Source: an uncultured Bacilli bacterium (GTDB lineage: Bacteria; Bacillota_I; Bacilli_A; RF39; UBA660). From it: DNA of 11,869 nt. The first letter of the stretch is position 1; each line of letters opens with the position of its first letter. Below the pieces are notes generated by a model that had not been told where the DNA came from, did no database searches, and saw only the letters and a program-made list of their open reading frames with translations. The stretch spans positions 1 to 11,869 of the forward strand of contig CANPXY010000032.1 in assembly GCA_947587115.1 (NCBI GenBank), written 5' to 3'. Positions 1-5,890 of the stretch are shown piece after piece. Made by a program: the position numbers and the translations under genes.

Positions 1-1
1 T

Positions 2-616
2 GATAGTGAATTTTATAATTATTATTTGATAGATGACAATAAAAAGTTAGGAATAATATATTGTGATAACGGAGATTTATATTTTACTTCTTTTGATAGA
101 AATCAAGAAACCGAATTTTTTATAACAAAAGAAAATATGATTATTTATAATTTATTTGATGCATTATATAAATCATTTAAAAATGGAGATGTATTTAAAG
201 TAAGTGATTATGATTGGTCACAATGTAGTGATATTAATGAAAAAAGGAAATTATATACACGAATTTTTGAAGCAAATCAAAGTTTAAAAAATAGTGAATT
301 ATATAAAAAAGTTTTTAACAATGAAAAAATCACTTGGATTAGTGATGATAGTATCTCTTTTGACTATAAAAATGCTGATTCTATGACAATTAGTAATGAA
401 GGAGAATATTATAAATTAAGATTTACTTATTATGAAGACTCATATCCCCATTTAAGAAGTATTAGAATACGAAATGCTCGTAGTAGATATAAACCTTTCA
501 ATGCTCTTATGATGGATTTTTTCAATAACTTACAAAATTACGATCCAGACTATCATCAAATACATATAGAAGAATATTTATACAGACAAGAAAAACAAAA
601 GAAATTAATAAAATAA
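2..616 (+). CDS. Hypothetical protein, 5' end outside the window, very AT-rich
   Basis: I do not recognise this protein. The frame is open from base 2 with no stop and no ribosome binding site before the first possible start (a TTG at 26), so the gene almost certainly begins upstream and only its C-terminal ~204 residues are here. The product is soluble-looking, rich in Asn, Lys, Tyr, Ile, Asp and Glu, with no hydrophobic segment long enough for a membrane helix. The C-terminal ~60 residues (from about RSIRIRNARS to QIHIEEYLYRQEK) are the most motif-like part and could be a conserved end domain. Base composition is unlike the rest of the window: the first 180 bases have 32 G+C (about 18%), while the kinase and transporter genes are near 40%. 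This suggests a recently acquired accessory gene. A terminator follows 40 bases after the stop. Confidence 0.75.
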   Translation, partial: DSEFYNYYLIDDNKKLGIIYCDNGDLYFTSFDRNQETEFFITKENMIIYNLFDALYKSFKNGDVFKVSDYDWSQCSDINEKRKLYTRIFEANQSLKNSELYKKVFNNEKITWISDDSISFDYKNADSMTISNEGEYYKLRFTYYEDSYPHLRSIRIRNARSRYKPFNALMMDFFNNLQNYDPDYHQIHIEEYLYRQEKQKKLIK

Positions 617-656
617 AGTTGTCGTACTTCTTCCTTTAGGGCATCAGATTAATTAT

Positions 657-683
657 ACTCGAATCTTTATGGTTCGAGTTTTT
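657..683 (+). terminator. Rho-independent terminator of the AT-rich gene
   Basis: A 9-bp stem (ACTCGAATC at 657-665 with GGTTCGAGT at 671-679, one G-U pair) encloses a 5-base loop and runs into five Ts. It separates the AT-rich gene from the transketolase unit. Confidence 0.8.
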
Positions 684-718
684 ATGTGTCAAGGTCATAT
701 GAAGAGTGTAAAATTTCT

Positions 719-747
719 TTGGCTCTTATTAGCACAAGTGATATAAT
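719..747 (+). promoter_or_regulatory. Promoter of the transketolase gene
   Basis: TTGGCT (719-724, 4/6 to consensus) is followed after 17 bp by TATAAT (742-747, perfect), and the -10 carries an upstream TG (TGA-TATAAT, extended -10). The expected start of transcription near 754 falls on the AAGGAG ribosome binding site (754-759). The leader would therefore be only about 14 bases. Confidence 0.75.
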
Positions 748-767
748 AAAGATAAGGAGTTGATATT

Positions 768-2747
768 ATGAAAAAAATAGGAAATATCAATGAACAAAAA
801 ATTATCGATCAAATTCGTCTATTAGGAATAGATATGATTGCTGAAGCGAACAGTGGGCATCCGGGAATAGTTTTAGGAGCTGCCCCAATTCTTTATACAT
901 TATATGCGCATCACTTGAATTTTTCTAAAGAGCATCCTCATTGGATCAATCGTGATCGTTTTGTAATGTCTGCCGGTCATGGTTCAGCGCTTTTATATGC
1001 GACTTTGTTTATGGCAGGTTTTGACATTTCTTTAGATGATTTAAAAAATTTTCGAAAAATAGATTCTATTACACCAGGACATCCTGAATACGCTTTGACT
1101 CCAGGAGTAGATATGTCTACTGGTCCATTGGGACAAGGATTTGCTTCGGCAGTAGGGATGGCGATTGCCGAACGTTATCTTGCCAACCTATATAATAAGT
1201 ACAAAGACAATTTCATCGACCATTATACCTATGTGCTTTGTGGTGATGGAGATTTGATGGAAGGAGTTTCTTATGAAGCTGCTTCGCTTGCGGGAACACT
1301 TAAACTCCATAAATTGATCGTTTTATATGACTCTAACAACATTTCTCTTGATGGTAAAACAGAGATGACTTTTACAGAGAATATAACGGATCGTTTTGAT
1401 GCCCTTGGCTGGAGCGTTATTACTGTTCCCAATGGGGAAGATCCAGGTGCCATTGATAAAGCAATTACCAAGGCAAAACAAAACTTAGAAAAGCCTACCT
1501 TGATTCAAGTGAAGACCACCATTGGAAAATATTCAAAATGGCAAGGCACAAATGAAGTGCATGGAAAGCCACTTGAAAAAGATGATATCAGTGCGATTAA
1601 GGAAAAGTTTGAGATGCGTGATATTCCGTTTGCCATTTCAAACGATGTGATGACCGATTTTCAAAAAATCATTGATGATCGACTTGCCGATAACTATTCT
1701 TCATGGGAAGCATCTTATAATGCGCTTGATAAAGATATTCAAAAGCAAGTGGATGAATTGGATGACAACAATGTAATATGGTCGTTAAAAGATTTGACGT
1801 ATCGTTTTCCAGAAGATAAGATGGAAGCAACACGTGTAACATCCGGCAAAATCTTAAATGAAATTGCAAAAGCTTACCCTCATTTCATTGGCGGAAGTGC
1901 GGATGTTGCTAGCTCTACCAAGACTTATCTAGAAGGAATGGGAGATTTTTCTCGTGATCAATATTTAGGAAGAAATATTTGGTTTGGCGTGAGAGAACAT
2001 GCAATGGGAGCGATTTTGAATGGTTTAGCGCTTTCTGGTTTGCGTCCGTTTGGCTCTTGTTTTCTAGCTTTTTCCGATTACTTAAAACCAGCGATTCGTA
2101 TGGCTTGTCTCATGAATTTGCCAGTGATTTATGTTTTTACGCACGATTCGATCAGTATTGGAGAAGATGGACCAACTCATCAACCAGTTGAACAATTAGT
2201 AGCGTTACGTGCAATTCCCAATTTGGAAGTGTTCCGGCCAGCCGATGCGAACGAAGTGATTGGGACTTATAAAGCCGCTTTAGAAAATGGCAGTAACCCA
2301 ACGGCGATCATCTTAAGCCGTAACAAAGTTCCAGTGCAAGAACATACAAGTGTCGGAGAAGTTGCCAAAGGCGCTTACATTGTCAAAGAATATGATCGTA
2401 ATTTAAATGGTATTTTAGTAGCGACCGGAGAAGAGTTAGATTTAGCCCTCAAGGCACAGGAACATCTTCGTGAAAAAGGTTATGATCTTCGCGTAGTCAG
2501 TATGCCAAGTATCGAACGGTTCAAAAATCAGCCAGAAGAATACCAAGAAGAATTGCTTCCTGTCGGTGTGAAAGTGATCGTTATAGAAGCGTCTTCTTCC
2601 TATTCTTGGAACGAATTTGTCTATAATGACAAATATTTGATTACAGTCGATCATTTTGGCTACAGTGGCAAGAAGGAAGACGTCTTGGCAAAATTCGGTT
2701 TTGAACTTGAGACCATTGAAGAAAAAATTGAAAATTTACTAAAATAA
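768..2747 (+). CDS. tkt: Transketolase
   Basis: Cytosolic thiamine-diphosphate enzyme of the non-oxidative pentose phosphate pathway. It moves two-carbon units between ketose and aldose phosphates (xylulose-5-P with ribose-5-P or erythrose-4-P). At 659 residues it is full length for the family. Visible landmarks: NSGHPG (28-33), SAGHGS (68-73), the ThDP/metal motif GDGDLMEG starting at 159 and ending near DSNNISLDG (188-196), the pyrimidine-domain catalytic Glu in VREH (E410), and FTHDSISIGEDGPTHQPVE (457-475) with its active-site histidines. The order is therefore N-terminal ThDP-binding, central pyrimidine and C-terminal domains. The ATG start is fixed by AAGGAG at 754-759, 8 bases upstream. 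The two next genes, sirA-like and yneF, are the same neighbours as in Bacillus subtilis. No pentose-pathway partner gene is adjacent in the window. Confidence 0.97.
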   Translation: MKKIGNINEQKIIDQIRLLGIDMIAEANSGHPGIVLGAAPILYTLYAHHLNFSKEHPHWINRDRFVMSAGHGSALLYATLFMAGFDISLDDLKNFRKIDSITPGHPEYALTPGVDMSTGPLGQGFASAVGMAIAERYLANLYNKYKDNFIDHYTYVLCGDGDLMEGVSYEAASLAGTLKLHKLIVLYDSNNISLDGKTEMTFTENITDRFDALGWSVITVPNGEDPGAIDKAITKAKQNLEKPTLIQVKTTIGKYSKWQGTNEVHGKPLEKDDISAIKEKFEMRDIPFAISNDVMTDFQKIIDDRLADNYSSWEASYNALDKDIQKQVDELDDNNVIWSLKDLTYRFPEDKMEATRVTSGKILNEIAKAYPHFIGGSADVASSTKTYLEGMGDFSRDQYLGRNIWFGVREHAMGAILNGLALSGLRPFGSCFLAFSDYLKPAIRMACLMNLPVIYVFTHDSISIGEDGPTHQPVEQLVALRAIPNLEVFRPADANEVIGTYKAALENGSNPTAIILSRNKVPVQEHTSVGEVAKGAYIVKEYDRNLNGILVATGEELDLALKAQEHLREKGYDLRVVSMPSIERFKNQPEEYQEELLPVGVKVIVIEASSSYSWNEFVYNDKYLITVDHFGYSGKKEDVLAKFGFELETIEEKIENLLK

Positions 2748-2780
2748 TCGACAAAAAACAACGCTCATTTTTGTTATGCT
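2747..2780 (+). promoter_or_regulatory. Putative promoter of the sirA-like gene with a Spo0A-box-like site
   Basis: TATGCT (2775-2780) has an upstream TG (extended -10). The nearest -35-like hexamer, TCGACA (2748-2753), sits 21 bp away, which is too long for an ordinary promoter. The same bases form ATCGACAA (2747-2754), 7/8 to the reverse complement of the Spo0A box TTGTCGAA. A long spacer with a box over the -35 is the layout known for some Spo0A-activated sigma-A promoters such as spoIIG. The element overlaps the transketolase stop codon. A 7/8 match occurs by chance several times in 12 kb, so position is the main argument. Confidence 0.4.
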
Positions 2781-2796
2781 GAAAAAGGTGATGAAA

Positions 2797-3222
2797 ATGA
2801 GAGTTTTTTATGTGTTTCCAATGAAAAAAGAATTTGTTGATCTATATAAAGAAACACCGCGCTTACTTTATAATATTTTAAGACAGATTTACTATCTTCA
2901 TGAAGAAGATGTACACTATGGATTTAACTTGTTTCATCAAATTATCGAAAAAAACGAAAAAGATCATCTGGATCAGTATTTATATTTGAAATTGCACCGC
3001 GAAATGGCTTATTCCAAAAAAGAAAATATACATTACATCAACGATCTTTATCGCGATGAAGTAAGCACCTTGGAAGTAAAAAATACCCATATGAAAATGA
3101 CCACCGATCACGATTTTTCTTCCTTTTTTCAAGTATTGGAAGATTACCAATCCAACTATTTTGTCTGCGATTTTGCGATGCAGGACTACTTTTGGCTGAA
3201 TGAGATAAAAATGCTTGTCTAA
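2797..3222 (+). CDS. sirA: SirA-like inhibitor of DnaA (YneE family)
   Basis: Predicted 141-residue cytosolic protein resembling Bacillus subtilis SirA (YneE, 148 residues), which binds DnaA domain I and blocks new rounds of replication when cells commit to sporulation. Evidence is the position between tkt and yneF, exactly as in B. subtilis, matching length, an N-terminus of the same type (short beta strand with Y-x-F/Y, then basic-acidic KKEF), and a C-terminal block FVCDFAMQDYFWLN that parallels the SirA ending (F-L-A-M-D-F ... Y-G-W-L-N). I recall the B. subtilis sequence from memory and cannot align it here. I chose ATG 2797 because AAAGGTG (2784-2790) is correctly placed for it; an ATG at 2776 lies inside the -10 element and has no such site, and ATG 2791 is too close. 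The middle of the protein is divergent. It could have a non-sporulation role if the host does not form spores. Confidence 0.75.
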   Translation: MRVFYVFPMKKEFVDLYKETPRLLYNILRQIYYLHEEDVHYGFNLFHQIIEKNEKDHLDQYLYLKLHREMAYSKKENIHYINDLYRDEVSTLEVKNTHMKMTTDHDFSSFFQVLEDYQSNYFVCDFAMQDYFWLNEIKMLV

Positions 3223-3243
3223 AGGTCGGATATCTAGTAAAAT
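3215..3243 (+). promoter_or_regulatory. Putative promoter of yneF
   Basis: TTGTCT (3215-3220, 4/6) and TAAAAT (3238-3243, 5/6) are separated by 17 bp. The -35 overlaps the end of the sirA-like gene. As for transketolase, exactly six bases separate the -10 from the AAGGAG ribosome binding site (3250-3255). Confidence 0.5.
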
Positions 3244-3265
3244 AAGATTAAGGAGATGATTTATA

Positions 3266-3475
3266 ATGTGGATGGATATTTTACAAGTAGCAATAGGACT
3301 TCTTATTGGACTCGTCATCGGTTTCTTTTTAGCAAGATTTTTCATGATGAAATACTTAAAGAAAAACCCACCGATCAATGAAGAGATGATCAAGACTTTA
3401 ATGATGCAGATGGGACGCAAACCAAGTCAAAAACAGATCAATCAGATGATGAAATCAATGGAAAAATATCGATAA
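3266..3475 (+). CDS. yneF: YneF family (UPF0154) small membrane protein
   Basis: A 69-residue protein of the UPF0154 family, function unknown, conserved in Bacillota and many Mollicutes. One N-terminal membrane helix (about residues 4-26, DILQVAIGLLIGLVIGFFLA) is followed by a basic stretch and the family signature around KKNPPINEEMIK (33-44) and MMQMGRKPSQKQINQMMKSM (46-65). The charge pattern puts the C-terminal tail in the cytoplasm. The ATG is preceded by AAGGAG at 3250-3255. It follows the sirA-like gene by 43 bases with its own likely promoter and is the last gene before a terminator. The tkt-sirA-yneF order matches B. subtilis. No oddity in length or motif. Confidence 0.93.
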   Translation: MWMDILQVAIGLLIGLVIGFFLARFFMMKYLKKNPPINEEMIKTLMMQMGRKPSQKQINQMMKSMEKYR

Positions 3476-3480
3476 GTAAG

Positions 3481-3512
3481 ACGCCTTATAAAAATAGATA
3501 AGGTGTTTTTTT
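3481..3512 (+). terminator. Rho-independent terminator after yneF
   Basis: A 9-bp stem (ACGCCTTAT 3481-3489 with ATAAGGTGT 3498-3506, one G-U pair) with an 8-base loop is followed by a run of seven Ts (3506-3512). It closes the tkt-sirA-yneF block. The next ~120 bases (3513-3636) show no gene and no structure that I can support. Confidence 0.85.
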
Positions 3513-3636
3513 ATGTTTGAAAATGAAAGTTAAAGAGATTCCCAGTGATCTAGTGTAAATAGAAAGCGGAAAATTCGATCCCAAATAAAAGGAATTTGAA
3601 TTAAACTCTAAAACGATCGGTCTTTATTGAGAAATA

Positions 3637-3678
3637 TGACAAAATATTCACAAAAATTTATTTGTTTTTTGATATACT
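3637..3678 (+). promoter_or_regulatory. Promoter region of the two-component system with a possible self-binding site
   Basis: TATACT (3673-3678) has an upstream TG (TGA-TATACT, extended -10). TTCACA (3647-3652) is the best -35 but lies 20 bp away, suggesting an activator. Two similar elements 11 bp apart, TGACAAAA (3637-3644) and TCACAAAA (3648-3655), form a direct repeat of the kind bound by OmpR/PhoB-type regulators. TGACAAAA also occurs at 5605-5612 before the ABC unit, consistent with autoregulation. The predicted leader is very short: the ribosome binding site begins at 3684. Confidence 0.5.
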
Positions 3679-3697
3679 AAAAAAAGAAGGTGATAGA

Positions 3698-4378
3698 ATG
3701 GATAAGATTTTGATCGTTGAGGACGATAAAACGATTCAGATGGGACTTTCTTATTACTTGAATCAAGAAGGATTTAAGGTCGATGGTGTTTCCAATTGTG
3801 AAGAAGTTCGACTTCTTTTAAAAAACGAGTTTGCCTACCAGTTGATTTTACTAGATTTATCGCTGCCAGACGGCAATGGTTTTGACTTATACCAAGAGAT
3901 TCGAAGTCACTGTGATGTCCCAGTCATTTTTCTTACTGCTGTCGACGATGAAGTGAGCATTGTTATGGGCCTTGATATGGGAGCCGAAGATTATATTACC
4001 AAACCTTTTAAAGCAAGAGAACTCTTATCCCGAATTAAAAGAGTTTTAAGGGCTCGTTCGACAGTTTCCTCTAACCTTATCAAGACGGGGAATCTCACGG
4101 TTGATTTAAAACAAGCCAAAGTGTTAAAAAATGGGCAAGACGTCTTTTTGACGGCATTAGAATATAAAATCTTGTTGATTTTAATCAGTAATCCCAATCA
4201 AGTATTTACTAGAGAACAAATTTTAAAAGATATCTGGGATATCAACGAAGACTATGTTAACGACAATACTTTAACGGTCTATATCAAACGTCTGCGGGAA
4301 AAGATCGAAGACGAAAAAGATCATCCAAAAATCATTCAGACGGTTCGTGGTATTGGTTATAAGGCGGTGATCGAATGA
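3698..4378 (+). CDS. OmpR/PhoB-family response regulator
   Basis: A 226-residue cytoplasmic transcription factor. The receiver domain (about 1-118) has the acidic pair D9-D10, the phosphorylated aspartate D53 in LILLDLSLPDG, T80 and the invariant K102 in TKPF. The winged-helix DNA-binding domain (about 127-225) carries the family pattern LTALEYKILLILISNP and the recognition helix NDNTLTVYIKRLREKIE, ending in VRGIGYKAV. The start ATG 3698 has AAGAAGG (3684-3690) 7 bases upstream. A TTG at 3662 in the same frame would extend the protein through the -10 element and is rejected. Its stop overlaps the kinase start (ATGA, 4375-4378), so the pair is translationally coupled. It probably controls its own promoter and the ABC unit downstream, by analogy with VncR- and BceR-type systems. 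Confidence 0.95.
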   Translation: MDKILIVEDDKTIQMGLSYYLNQEGFKVDGVSNCEEVRLLLKNEFAYQLILLDLSLPDGNGFDLYQEIRSHCDVPVIFLTAVDDEVSIVMGLDMGAEDYITKPFKARELLSRIKRVLRARSTVSSNLIKTGNLTVDLKQAKVLKNGQDVFLTALEYKILLILISNPNQVFTREQILKDIWDINEDYVNDNTLTVYIKRLREKIEDEKDHPKIIQTVRGIGYKAVIE

Positions 4379-5601
4379 CCCAAAGTAAAGAATTTCAAAA
4401 AATTATTCGCGAATTTTTATTCATCCTTCTTTTCATTTCGATCATTGGCAGTGTATTCACTTGGGGGAGTCTACGTCTTTATCAGAAGAATTTGCTGGAA
4501 GAAAAAGCCCAATTACTGGATGCGATTGTTGTAGCTCATCCAGAGATGGAAGACGAAATGATCCGTATTTTGCGCGATGAATTAGGAGATGGCAAAGAAT
4601 TTTTAGAACAATTAGAAAAATATGGGATCGAAGAAGAACACATTGCCCAGCTAAAGGGGCAAAGACAACTAGCTACCAAGATTTGGTTTGGCTTTTTTAC
4701 GACTTTTTTACTGTTGGCACTTGGAATCATTGCGGTTTATATGTACCATCTTTCTAAATTCTATAAAAAGCTTGGGCAAATGAGTCATTATATGCAGGAT
4801 GTCTTAAATAATAAGTATACATTTCATCTTCAAGAGTTTGAAGAAGGGACCTTCTCAGTATTAGAAAATGATATCTATCAGATTACGCATCGCCTCTTGG
4901 AACAAAAGGAAAGCATTTCCAAAGATAAGCGATATCTAGAAGAGACTTTGTCGGATATTTCCCATCAGTTGAAGACACCTCTTACCAGTATGTATATGCT
5001 CAATAATCTCTTAGAGGATGAGCACCTAGATCCCAAACTTCGAAAAGAGTTTCTTCATAAGAACGAAGCCCAATTAGAACGAATTGAGTGGTTGGTTTCC
5101 TCACTTCTTAAATTATCACGTTTGGAAAGCGGCGTCATTCAGTTTAATTTTGAGGAAGTGCGTGTCGTCGATCTTTTAAAAGCAGCGCTTTCTCCACTAG
5201 AAATTGCCATCGAAGTGAAAGAGCAGAAAATCAAGCTGATCGGCGACAAAAAGACGACCATTCGCTGTGATTTTAACTGGACGAAAGAAGCCTTTGTCAA
5301 TCTTATCAAAAACGCTCATGAACACACCGGAGTAGGTGGACTGATCGAACTTGCTTGGAGTGACAATCCTCTCTATGTGGCAGTTACAATTACCGACCAT
5401 GGAGAAGGAATTGAAAAAGAAGACTTGAAACATATTTTTGAACGATTTTATAAAGGAAAATCAAACGATAAAGATTCGATTGGGATTGGACTGAATATGA
5501 CCAAAGGAATTTTAGATCGCGAACAAGGAGACATCAGTGTTGAAAGTGTTGTAGGGAAGGGCACGACTTTTACCGTAAAGTTTTATAAAAACATTGTTTA
5601 A
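4375..5601 (+). CDS. Membrane sensor histidine kinase, partner of the upstream regulator
   Basis: A 408-residue kinase with two membrane helices (about 13-34 and 102-124) around a short outside loop (35-101), then a linker, dimerisation/phosphoacceptor domain and ATPase domain. The H box is DISHQLKTPLTS with H197; the N box is NLIKNAHEHT (N313), the G1 box DHGEGI (341-346), the F box IFERF (354-358) and the G2 box IGIGLNM (369-375). The SHQLKTPL form of the H box is typical of kinases paired with FtsX-type ABC transporters in Bacillota. The loop is strongly acidic: 16 Asp/Glu against 7 Lys/Arg between residues 40 and 97. The loop is larger than in intramembrane-sensing BceS-type kinases, so I do not call it BceS. 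The linker after the second helix may be a degenerate HAMP. Start overlaps the regulator stop by 4 bp. No terminator follows, so some read-through into the ABC unit is possible. Confidence 0.94.
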   Translation: MTQSKEFQKIIREFLFILLFISIIGSVFTWGSLRLYQKNLLEEKAQLLDAIVVAHPEMEDEMIRILRDELGDGKEFLEQLEKYGIEEEHIAQLKGQRQLATKIWFGFFTTFLLLALGIIAVYMYHLSKFYKKLGQMSHYMQDVLNNKYTFHLQEFEEGTFSVLENDIYQITHRLLEQKESISKDKRYLEETLSDISHQLKTPLTSMYMLNNLLEDEHLDPKLRKEFLHKNEAQLERIEWLVSSLLKLSRLESGVIQFNFEEVRVVDLLKAALSPLEIAIEVKEQKIKLIGDKKTTIRCDFNWTKEAFVNLIKNAHEHTGVGGLIELAWSDNPLYVAVTITDHGEGIEKEDLKHIFERFYKGKSNDKDSIGIGLNMTKGILDREQGDISVESVVGKGTTFTVKFYKNIV

Positions 5602-5603
5602 AA

Positions 5604-5631
5604 GTGACAAAACTGTAATCGTATTTGTCAC
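5604..5631 (+). promoter_or_regulatory. Probable response-regulator operator, perfect inverted repeat
   Basis: GTGACAAA (5604-5611) and TTTGTCAC (5624-5631) are a perfect 8-bp inverted repeat with a 12-bp centre. Inside it TGACA (5605-5609), four bases, TGTAA (5614-5618) matches the TNACA-N4-TGTAA pattern that I recall for BceR-like regulators. It lies between the kinase and the ABC unit, upstream of a -10. There is no T-run, so it is not a terminator. Confidence 0.6.
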
Positions 5632-5658
5632 GGTATAGTCATAGGAATGAAGTATACT
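5625..5658 (+). promoter_or_regulatory. Putative activated promoter of the small-protein/ABC operon
   Basis: TATACT (5653-5658) is a good -10. The only strong -35 match, TTGTCA (5625-5630, 5/6), is 22 bp away and is part of the operator arm. The long spacing suggests dependence on the bound regulator. An alternative -10, TATAGT at 5634-5639, cannot be excluded. Confidence 0.45.
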
Positions 5659-5686
5659 GAAATCATCTTGAAAAGAGGTGAGAAGT

Positions 5687-5890
5687 ATGCGCACTTGGTC
5701 GATTCGTAACCAGATGAGATGGAAGATTGCAACCTGGATCTTTTTAGGGTTGGTAATCGTCACGGGTATTACTTTTTTACTATTTCATTTGGTTCATAAA
5801 AACGGAAGACCATCTTCTGTGCAGGAACTGACCTTGATTCAAGTAAATTCAAATGAAAGAAGGTATCGAAATGGAAATTCTCAAAGTTAA
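5687..5890 (+). CDS. Unrecognised 67-residue single-pass membrane protein
   Basis: I do not recognise this protein. It has an Arg-rich amphipathic N-terminus (R2, R7, R11, K13 with W4 and W12), one strong membrane helix (about 14-37, IATWIFLGLVIVTGITFLLFHLV) and a polar tail of ~30 residues. The positive-inside rule predicts the N-terminus in the cytoplasm and the tail outside. ATG 5687 is supported by AGAGGTGA (5674-5681); a GTG at 5678 lies inside that site. It is the first gene after the regulator-controlled promoter, and its last 20 bases overlap the ATPase start, so the two are co-transcribed and probably translationally coupled. Its position suggests a small accessory subunit or sensor partner of the transporter or kinase, but it could also be a translated leader that couples ribosomes to the ATPase gene. 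Function unknown. Confidence 0.65.
   Translation: MRTWSIRNQMRWKIATWIFLGLVIVTGITFLLFHLVHKNGRPSSVQELTLIQVNSNERRYRNGNSQS

Noticed and set aside
26..28. TTG as the true start of the first gene
   Set aside because: No ribosome binding site precedes it and the frame stays open to the window edge, so the gene is treated as cut at its 5' end.
619..626. TTGTCGTA as a second Spo0A box
   Set aside because: It is 7/8 to the box but sits between a stop codon and a terminator with no promoter nearby; such matches are expected by chance.
1271..1471. Open frames on the minus strand and overlapping frames within tkt, the kinase and the permease
   Set aside because: They have no ribosome binding sites of note and no protein-like motifs, and they lie opposite or within strongly supported genes.
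5604..5631. Inverted repeat as a terminator of the kinase gene
   Set aside because: A 12-base centre and no T-run after the second arm make termination unlikely; an operator fits better.
5853..5870. ATG 5853 as the ATPase start
   Set aside because: The ribosome binding site AGAAGG lies inside this extension and fits ATG 5871, which also gives the usual family N-terminus.
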